A DNA stretch of 64,000 nucleotides, taken from the NCBI GenBank assembly GCA_030674185.1, contig CM060312.1:76670354-76734353 (forward strand). Direction: 5' to 3'. A program made the translations under genes and the position numbers. Under the pieces are notes generated by a model that did not search any database, was not told the origin of the DNA, and saw only the letters and a program-made list of their open reading frames with translations. Below, piece after piece: positions 41,753 to 64,000 of this stretch (positions are counted from its first letter, which is position 1; each line of letters opens with the position of its first letter). This stretch comes from Monoplex corrugatus. Its lineage: Eukaryota > Mollusca > Gastropoda > Littorinimorpha > Ranellidae.

Positions 41753-41901
41753 CAAATAGGGAATTAGAAGGAACTCCCTATTCTAAATTTTTTTTTTCTA
41801 AACCAAGCTTCTTTCGAACGGATTGGATGAAAAGATTTTTTACAAAGTAGTACGTGTGTGAAGAAAATGTGTTAGCATGGATCTTTTGTCTGTTTATATG
41901 T

Positions 41902-42062
41902 TAACCCTTTGACTCCTGCACCCTATCTACCAACTGCAAAAACTTAGCCCTTTGATTCCCTCACCCTTTCCACCAGCTTCCCATATCAAAGGATTAAGTT
42001 TTTGCTTTGCTTGCATAGTTGGCAATGCAGGATGCAAGTGGACGGGATGCAGGAGTCAGCTC
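41902..42062. mobile_element. TTAA palindromic MITE, partly deleted copy
   Basis: Left arms TTAACCCTTTGACTCCTGC and TTTGATTCCCTCACCC, then a deletion through the centre (CAGCTTCCCATATCAAAGG), then a long-type right arm. Confidence 0.82.
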
Positions 42063-42107
42063 AGTGGAAAGTAGCAAATGCCAATGTCAGAATGGACTGG
42101 AGATTAT

Positions 42108-42296
42108 TAACCCTTTGACTCCCGCACCCTGTTTACCAGCATCCTGCAGTATCAACCATGCTGGCAAAGCAAAAACTTAACTCTGACTCCCTCACCCTAT
42201 CCACCAGCTTCAAGAGGGAAGCTGTTCGATAGGGAGAGGGAGTCAAAGAGTTAACATTTTGCAGTTGGTGGATAGGGTGCAGGAGTCAAAGGGTCA
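42108..42296. mobile_element. TTAA palindromic MITE, nested full copy
   Basis: Long-type left arm, an inner palindrome with altered centre (CTTCAAGAGGGAAGC), and a short-type right arm ending GGAGTCAAAGGGTCAA. Confidence 0.85.
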
Positions 42297-42599
42297 ATTT
42301 AGGATGGGTAGAGATTTATAATATATGGAAACAAAGATGTTTCTGTATAATCTGGCGAAAAAGCTTGTGAATCTGAAATGTCTTTAAACTTTACTTATCA
42401 AAACAATAAAATGTAGAATGGTCTTATCTTATTTTAAAAATGTCTTAGATACCTCAGAATGTTTGTACCTAATCATATTACAACTTTCTCAGACATGTAT
42501 AAATATGTTCATTATGTTTAAGTCACAGTGGTAACATTAAGGAATTTACTACCAAGATAACATTTTACTTTTCATGATTGAAAAACATTGTTAATTAAA

Positions 42600-45500
42600 C
42601 TTACACTGGATCAAAGTCATTATTTTGTCTTTTTTTCTTTCTTTCACTAAATATCAAGTTATTTTCCCTGTCACTTGAGCATCTGCTTTTCTTGTTTTCA
42701 GTGGTTGTTCATTTTTTTTTTTTTTTCTCCTCCTGCATCTTCAATATTCAAGAGCACCAACAATAATACAATCAGCAAAAAAAAAATCCTGACATTTTAT
42801 TTCAAAAAGCAATCAAAACAACAAACACAACGAAAAATCAACAATTACAAAGAGCCAATTTGTTTCATATCTTTTATTTACCAGTGTTGGATTTGTACAC
42901 AATTCTGGAAAATAAACTGAGTCAAATAAAAGACTAGAGAAAGTGCACACTACCTTATCATATTCTTTTTTTATATAAATAACCAGAGTCAATTAAAGAC
43001 AAGAGAAAGTGTACACTACCTTATCATGAAAACAAAAAAACAAACAAAATTTTCTTGAAGAAAGTATGACTCCTTGTTAAAGGACAAAAATAATGAGCAA
43101 TTTTAAATATCATTTCTGAAATTGAAAGTATCAGTAAAGAAAACCCATTCATACTTAAGCATCCATTACTGAAAAAAAAACACCCCAACAACACCGAAAA
43201 CAAAAGTATAGATTACAAATAAATGAAATAAAACGAAACAAAAACAAAGTAATGACTACATGTAACGGACTCGGTTAAAATCACATTCACAGAATTTTGC
43301 ATGGGTTACTCAGCTATGTAGTTTGCAAAATTGTATTGATTACTGATACTTCATAGAATGGTGACAAAAGCCTTGGCTTGCGAAAAGAAGCAGTGCTTTT
43401 GTGGAGTTTCACTGGAGATTTGGAAACCTATGCTCAAAACAGTTGCACTTACCTGTGCCAGATTTGTGCTGGGTGTTGTTGACTTTCATACAAACATCAC
43501 CAGAAAATACATCCGCTGTTGACTATATAATTACTCCATGTAAATAACACAACTGTATAATTTATGCAACAATTTGAACCTGCAATGATTTAAATATGTT
43601 CTAATAAAAATCAACAGTTTTCTCTACTGTCATTGCTTTGCCCATTCTTTGATTTTATGAAAACTGTGCAGAACCTCGTAGAAAGAACTTGTAAGGAAAA
43701 TTACATTTCATTAATTCTTCTGTTACCTCTTCCAAATACCTCCACCACTACCACCAAACCCTGACCCCCAAGGATTTTCCAACTGATTACGAAACTTTAC
43801 CACACATAGCTGACATTTCCAATGGTAGCCAATCTTCACTTCATGGTTATAAAGACCCATCCTTTTAAATGTTTGGGGAAAGTAACTGTATAATACATCT
43901 TACCTTACCTCAGCTAAACAATCAATGATCTAACTGGCCAGAAAACTGACAGATCTGTGATGTGTCATGATTTCTCAAACATTTTACATCAAATTACATT
44001 GGGAAAAATCTTAAGCGACTGTTAACAAAGATCTGTGTTTCGGCTGTCAGTGGTTTTAAGATACTGTACAAATAATTTAGACACAAAATTCATCCAAATG
44101 TACCCATTCTGAGATTTCAAGGGTTCTATAACAAATTTAGGTTCCATCCTACTATCTTTACAAAAGATCTACACGTTTTCATACATTCATACGACACATA
44201 AACCATTCTTGCACATGAACAGAACTGGGAAAGAAAAACTGAGAAACAAGTTGGTTGAAAATTGAGAGAAATTTTTACAGAAATCTCAGATGAAATGATA
44301 AAATCAGATACATGAAACAAACACAAATCTTTCTCCACTGAAATCAGAAAAACTGTGCTCATATGGCCTATGAAGCTGAAGCAAGACAATATTTATCATA
44401 CCTGATTGTACAACAAATTCACATTTCAGTTATACAGAAAATAAAAAATTGCCATAAGAATTTAAGCAAATCTTGGTTAATTATAAACTATGTTAATACA
44501 GTTACGTTGTTTTTTTTTTTTTAAATCAGACTTTTAGGATCAATAAAACCATTTTGCTCAAGTTCTACACCAACATTCATTATAAAATAATAATCTCCAG
44601 CATCACTTGCTTGTGAAGAAACCTGCCCTTTCAAAATGAATCCAAACAAAACAAAGCAAAAAGGTTTATGGCAAAGAACATGAAACCCTTGTTTTTCATT
44701 TAAAATGTCCTGGACCATCCTGAAATGAAGTTGCTATAAGCATAAATATACCTTTTAGTTTTCAATGATTGGCACAGTTGCATTTCCTGCTGTAATAAAT
44801 CAAACTAATATGAATACCAAAGGATATTTCACCATTCTAAATTCAAATACAGTTAGGATTTAAACTTAAATACAGACTACAGGATTATTCCTGTTTTTGA
44901 AGCTAAACAGCATAAACAGCGCAGTAGTTAGTTTCAAATGATCGTGTTCAATATCAGGGAACAGAATTCATCAACACGCACACACACACACCAACGGGCA
45001 CTGAAAATCAAGGCATTTCCAACCACTACCAATTATGCAACAATCTGACCAAGTTTCCAGAGTTCATGTTATACCCACACACACTGACACTCAAGTATAT
45101 ACAAATAACAGTCATTCTGAAAGAAAGGCTTTATCCTCTACTATACACAGTGTGAAGTGCTTCCGTTGAAAGGACATACTCCTGCTCCGGAGAACACGGT
45201 GGGAATTCTCCTCAGATCCGCGGATTTATGCGGCAGACAGAATCAATTTCCTTGGATTACATGAGCCCTATCCTCGAATATTCTATATCCAATTTTTTTT
45301 TCCCCAGAGAAGAGTAAAATATATAATGAGTATAATTTGTGACATAATACGTATTTGCAGAAAATACACAATGCAGACAATACCATATTAAGTACTCGGA
45401 ATGTCTGACATGATGCCTGAAAATGTTCTAGCTTGCACAGACTTTCACCCATTGAAATTTTTTTCTGGAGAAGCCTGCCCAACCCCCCCCCCCCCCCCCC

Positions 45501-45846
45501 CTTAGATTTCCTTTTCCCTTTTCTTCAGTTCCAACCTCTAAGAATATCTTTATTATATAAATACACTATTACTTTTATCAGTGTGCAACAAAGCTTGAAC
45601 AGCTAGAGGTCTAGATTTTTATCTTGACCATTTGATTATTCACTACCACTTGACAGTCATCTGGTACCGTCTGCTAGTGTAAAGATGAGGGTGCTGGGAA
45701 AAAATTAATTTATGACAAAAAAATCTGTCAAGACTGTCACCCGATTCTGCCATTTACATAGTGATCAATGTTAATCTTGCAAGGTCTTTTGGACTTGATA
45801 ACACAGCTTCTAGCATTTCGCAAACCCTTTTTAAAAGCATCTGGCC

Positions 45847-45882
<36 letters not shown>

Positions 45883-48832
45883 CGCGCGTGTGCGCAGGTC
45901 ACTCAGTTACCAGTTACGTGCACAAACAAACAATGTAGTAGCAATCGAAAGGGCACAACTTTCCCTCAAATCACACAATTCTCACCAAAGTGTAAAATTT
46001 GTCCAAAAATTAAACACAAACAGCACAGACATGAAATAAACACCACTGGGAAATACAAAAGGAACATCTTAACTAATGTTGACTGAAGCGTACTCCTGAC
46101 AGCTCTCTCATTATAAGTAATCCAAAATGTTATGCATAGGCTGAAAAACAAAAATTGTCCTGGCACTTCCATAACCTACTCCATCCTTCCACAATGTATT
46201 GTTCTTTGTCAGAACCCTTAGTGTGAATCAGTATGAGACTTTCTACTTAAAAACTTCAATTTCAATGCACCTCTTTCTGCCATCTTGGGAAAGCAATGTG
46301 AACATTGTTCAGTAACAAGTTAAAACCCTGTCAAACAACGCCAACATGACTATGGAATTCTGTCTAAAAGAAGGAATCCATGTATAAATGACTACTTTTA
46401 CTTCCAACAATTAGCGTCTGCAAAAGCGGGTAAAACCATTAATAAAAAAAAATCTGTTAACTTGTGACCACACCCGAGTGACATCGCTATGCAAACAGAT
46501 GCACAAATGCATCTTGGTGCCATCAAGCTTCCACTGAGATAATGCCATAGACTATGGCATACAATACACTTGGCAGCACTTGCTGCAGCTTACAGCTGTA
46601 TTACATGACAGTAAGAAAGATACATGAAGGTTTATATGATCACGATGGGAGACCAAACACACATTACAGAGGTTCCATGTAAAGCTGAAAGCTTGTGTCA
46701 TTAAGTCACAAACAGACCCCACAAGGTTATAAAAGCTGATAAAACCTGTGAAAGACATATTCAACCCTCTCAGACTGATGTGATGAAAGTGTTTCTGCAC
46801 GACTTTTTCTGTTCTGAGCAAATCCAATTCCTTTTATTCAAACCCGTGTGGTTTTAAGATGTACATTAATATGTTATATGGACAAAACATTGGAAAGTTA
46901 GCACAGGGAAATGAGTTATTACTTAAAGGGCTATTAAAACTAATAACTAAAACTAAAAAACAAACAAAACAAAAAATAAACAAAAATGTGTACCTTTTTA
47001 ATACCAGGCATCAATCCATAACATCATCTTCTCAGGGAATCAAAACCATTAATTTGAGTGCAATGTCACCAACGATGACAAGAAAATTTAATATGGCCTT
47101 TTTTATTTTGTTTCTTGTCGCATCAGTCAGTCATGTGCAACCCAGCATGAAAATTTTAGGATCAATTAAACAAAACATGTATGAACTGAACTTGAATATT
47201 CACCAACCAATGTTTGGGGGAGGCAGGGAGGGACAGAAGCCACTATTCTAAAAACTACATCTGCATTCATATGCACAAAGGAAAGCTTGTTTTGGTGTCC
47301 AGAGTAACTGAACATTATTAAATACATTCTGAAGTAGCCCATAACATAACAGCACAAATTCCAAACAGCCTGTCACAATGACAGCTTAGTTTACTTGCAA
47401 CTCAAAAGGCTGAATTTTCTATTCCAGGCCTTTACATGCAGACAAACATACTTTATCAACCGTGTACTACAGTGTAGACGCTCGGAAACAGATCTCCATC
47501 AGATCCCTATGGATTTTTTCTTATCAGCTTACTAAGAAACACAGGCAAATTTTGAACAGAAAAGCTTATGAAATACAATTCTGAAACCTAGTATCAAAGT
47601 GCAAAGAAGTAGCCACACGACTGAAAAAAAAAAATCGGGGTATTATCCTTTCCCTCTTGTGTGATACAAGCTACCTTTTCCTGTTCAAGGGCTGAAAAAT
47701 GAAACCCAATCTGAACAAAAGACAGAGTTCTCAGAGCAAATTGTCCATATCTTTGTCACCCCATCTCTTCTATGTGTCAACTGTGTTAATAATTATGCTT
47801 TACTCTGAATGCAAATATTTGCCCATCAACAAGAAAACATGCTGGCAACAATATTTCTCATGTTACACTTTTACAGACGATCTACATGACACAAATGTTG
47901 TACACAACATGTTTCAGGCAACAAATACTGAAAATACACACACACGCACCTACACACCAATGATTGCGTAAAAGTTCAGGTTGATCTGACTTTTCACTCA
48001 CAATGCAACATACCTGTAAGCAACAGTTTGATATACATAATACATATAAAGGTCTTGCTTAAGAAGATCAAATGCACAACTTTGCATGACACAGCCCATG
48101 CACAAAAATACTGACACTGACATGAACACAGCCATTATTTTAATGTTTTGTAAATGTAGCATATGTAATGGAGACCATCACTAACTCCCGTTCTCTCATG
48201 ATACCTGGTTCAGTTTAACTATCGCTGCTTCTTCCGAACAATGAAACTATCGTGTTATCAAATTTGTAAAAGCCTTAAAACAACATACAGTATAAATTAT
48301 GCACACCACCACTGCTTGGTATTCCTACCAATAAATTAACAAGGTGGAAATTCCTTCAGGTAAAGACAAAAAGAGAAACACATACACTGATACATTATTA
48401 GAGAATACCCACACAATTATTCACTTCTCAGCTGAGACTAGCAGACTATAATTACACAAGAGAAATGATATCAGGGCTGGGAAAATTCACTCAAATGACT
48501 GAGTGACAATCAACCGATCTGACTGACAGCCAACTGAAAAAAACAAAAGAAAGAAAAAACAAAAAAGAAAACAGAAAGTGCTCTCTGCACACCATCATTC
48601 AGCACAAGGGTCATGATGACATATACATGACAAAGGGAGTTTCACATCCCACCCACCCCCCACTCACTCCTTCCTCAAAATGTCAATGCATGGTACAGCA
48701 GACTTCTGAAGAGAAAGAAGCCCAGAAAATGGTCATGATGATGATGATAATGATGATGACGACAATGACTGCAAGATCGCATCATGCTCACAAACAGGAA
48801 ATCCTAAGAAGTTCTAACCAGCTTGGTCACTC
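42600..48832 (-). other. Probable long UBE2N 3' UTR and intergenic sequence
   Basis: About 6.2 kb is AT-rich and much poorer in repeats than anything else in the window, directly downstream of the UBE2N stop codon. It holds a 62-bp direct duplication (42905-42960 / 42968-43028), a short GT array (45850-45885) and C-run 45483-45500. Minus-strand AATAAA candidates lie at 42878-42873 and 42801-42796. A UTR this long is inference; intergenic DNA is equally possible. The short frames have no recognisable homology. Confidence 0.4.
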
Positions 48833-62002
<13,170 letters not shown>

Positions 62003-62110
62003 TTGGACCTGTGTGAATGTCTACTTTCTCATAGAATGCACGAGAATTGTTCCGGAAATTCCAATATGGCGTATATTTAGATGGAGTTGGGAATAGTTCC
62101 TCTTCCTGTA
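62003..62110 (-). promoter_or_regulatory. UBE2N 5' UTR / likely core promoter
   Basis: An ETS-like palindrome TTCCGGAA lies at 62057-62050, about 50 bp upstream of the ATG, with a GCCATATTGGAA stretch just beyond. There is no TATA box at the right distance. Housekeeping E2 genes often have such ETS-type promoters; the assignment here is inference. Confidence 0.3.
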
Positions 62111-63244
62111 TAGTTTCGCATCTGAACGTCAGCTTGGTGCAGATTTTGATTTAATCGACACATTTATTGTGTTAGATAACATTATCATTGTTATTTTGTC
62201 GTAGTTTTTGTAGGTTCTGTTGATGTAACTCCTGATTTTGTGTGTTTTTGATACGTAGAGAGGGCGATGAGGACCACGGGAATGAACGGACAAATGTCAG
62301 GCTGACCCAGGTGGCATCATTATTTTCCTCCTACGCTACAGAGGTCACGTCTCCGCTTGTCCTCCTTCCTTCCTTTCCTTTGGTGCCCACGATCTTGAGG
62401 ATGATCATTCCGGCACATAAGGGCGGGTGTTGTAGACACCGTCCATTCGTAAGCTCCGATCATTTCACTATTATTGTCCGTAGACATAGCTGAAATCCGT
62501 TACCGTAAGGGCCACATGGTGTCCAGAAACTAAAGTCATGATGTAATATACATGTCCAACGATGTATTAATCTGGTTTGACTTAACAGTCACTTCATTCG
62601 ATTCACCCATTCGATTTGCCATCCAAGGTGGATCAGAGAACCGAATAAAGCATCGGTTTCTCACAATGCTTTAAAATTACTGAAGGCTTCAAAAACATTT
62701 TTCGCTAGTCCTCGTATACTCTAAGAGTGGTAGGACTTTAAAACTCACTCAACTAAGTAACAGTCACTGACACAGTCTCTCTCTGACCTGCTCATTGACT
62801 TTTCTGGGAGGAAACCACCCGAACATGTACAGCCACTCGTGGTTTTATTACAATTTGAAGCAAAAATATAGGGGAAGAAATATCTTTGCACACACAATCA
62901 TTCACATAAACTTGGCGATATTCGTTATGATAGTGTTCTTTCTTGCACACGCCGTGCAGTTTTAACTATATCTTTCCACTTACACCTGGCAATAGCATTC
63001 TGTGAGTTCCCTGCCATTCTCGGCAGATCGCGTAATTAGTTCATTTGTGGTCACACACCACATTTCTGAGTAAGACAAAGCAGAAGGGGGGGGGGGGTAG
63101 AGAAAAAGAAGTAGAAGAAAAAATATTAGTGTCTGAAGAGCAATCCAGCTACGTAAGTGCTCAGTGCTTTAGTATCTTATTTAGGTCTATCAATTAGGCT
63201 ACTAAGACTTTCCTGTTTCGTAGGACACATGAGGCAGCAAGACA
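62111..63244. other. Upstream of UBE2N, unannotated
   Basis: An 83-codon + frame (62242-62493) has no recognised homology. 62700-62755 matches the reverse complement of 35945-35985. G-run at 63086-63097. Confidence 0.35.
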
Positions 63245-63758
63245 TCTCTTACATAGACTTCAACGAATACAGAATAATGCCGCCCGTCTGGTTTGTAGGT
63301 CCTCTAAATTTGAACATGTCTCTCCTTTGCTTCACTCACTTCACTGGCTTCCCATCTCAGACAGGATAGATTACAAAATTTCTTCACTGACCTACCATGC
63401 TGTCTCTGGCACTGGCCCTGAATACCTCTCTGAACTTGTTCACATTTACACTCCTTCTCGCTCTCTCCGCTCTTCATCTGACACTAGACTTCTCCGCATT
63501 CCCTCTGTGAGGACAAAAACTTATGGCCAACGATCTTTCTCTTACCAGGCTCCCACTACGTGGAATACCCTACCAACTCCTCTCAGGCACGCAGAGTCTA
63601 TTACCTCTTTCAAAACCTCACTCAAAACACATCTGTTCTCGTGCTGACTTCTCCTCTTCGTGGTGCTTCTTCTTTATGCTTATGATATTGACAACCTGCG
63701 ATCGTGTATGTTGTGTGTGTGTGTGTTTGTGTGTGTGTGTGCGTGCGCGCGCGCGTGC

Positions 63759-63795
<37 letters not shown>

Positions 63796-63893
63796 TGTGT
63801 GTGTGTGTGTGTACTTGTAAAGCGCCAGAAGCAATTTTTTGGTCTGTGCGCTATATAAATGCTCATTATTATTATTATTATTACGAAAGGTCT
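63245..63893 (+). pseudogene. LINE B-type (CR1/L2-like) 3' end fragment
   Basis: The plus strand reads RLQRIQNNAARLVCRSSKFE, HVSPLLHSLHWLPISDRIDY, KISSLTYHAVSGTGPEYLSE, LVHIYTPSRSLRSSSDTRLL and ATTWNTLPTP-like PTTWNTLP to a stop at 63647. It follows LINE B's C-terminus position by position at perhaps 50-60 percent identity. It is followed by a GT/GC array (63705-63812) and AAAGCGCCAGAAGC ... GCGCTATATAAATGCTCATT with an (ATT)n tail, the same 3' architecture as LINE B. Confidence 0.85.
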
Positions 63894-64000
63894 GTTGTTG
63901 TTTCATTGCGTAAGTCAGTGTTTGAACTTGAATATTCTGTGGTTTTTGATGTATCTTCTTACTTGTGTAGCTTTGATGGTGGTTGTTTTCTCATTGTATA

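Noticed and set aside
46859..47251. 130-codon ORF in the UBE2N 3' region
   Set aside because: Lys/Asn-rich, AT-driven, no homology recognised.
62242..62493. 83-codon + ORF upstream of UBE2N, considered as a divergent gene's exon
   Set aside because: An AG precedes part of it, but no donor in a sensible phase and no recognisable protein.

Overview
This is a 64 kb piece of a repeat-rich animal nuclear genome. Genes are split by long introns with GT-AG splice sites, there is no operon structure, and most of the sequence is transposable elements plus very long GT/CA, GA/CT, GATA and GAA arrays. A gastropod mollusc is my best guess. It rests on the look of the SINE families and on a sigma-class, S-crystallin-like GST; both are recollection and inference, not a search result.

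I could reconstruct three host genes exon by exon. (1) An ADP-sugar pyrophosphatase (NUDT5-like) lies on the + strand: eight coding exons from 27650 to 39134, with the first coding exon not found. All splice phases are consistent and the Nudix box is complete. (2) A UBE2N/Ubc13-type ubiquitin-conjugating enzyme lies on the - strand: five exons from 62002 (ATG) to 48833 (stop), a complete 153-residue protein with an active-site Cys. NUDT5 and UBE2N are convergent; the 9.7 kb between their stop codons (39134 to 48833) probably holds long 3' UTRs. (3) The 5' part of a sigma-like glutathione S-transferase lies on the - strand (exons 13756-13555 and 9010-8918), continuing off the left edge. It has Ser where the catalytic Tyr is expected. 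A serine-rich ORF also runs off the left edge (200 to 1, - strand).

Layout: 0.5-8.9 kb is a LINE nest, in which a CR1/L2-like LINE (4694-6530, +) sits inside an older LINE (2323-7964, -) that also carries an eight-copy 46-bp minisatellite inside its RT gene. 9-27 kb is almost all repeats: RTE-like LINE 3' ends with (TGA)n tails, SINEs, foldback elements and microsatellites. 27-39 kb is NUDT5 with repeat-filled introns. 39-48.8 kb is the convergent intergenic/UTR region. 48.8-62 kb is UBE2N, whose first intron hosts a 1.49 kb TTAA-flanked piggyBac derivative with a broken transposase start. 62-64 kb is UBE2N upstream sequence and another LINE 3' end.

Two genome-scale signals stand out. First, the palindrome TAGGCCTA occurs 14 times, against about one expected. 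Comparison of repeat copies shows it arising as clean 4-6 bp insertions of the form TA -> TA-GG(C)C-TA at TA dinucleotides. Second, a family of TTAA-bounded palindromes (TTAACCCTTTGACTCC ends) occurs at about 14 loci, often with one palindrome nested at the central TTAA of another, and in two places expanded into exact 43-bp or 70-bp tandem arrays.
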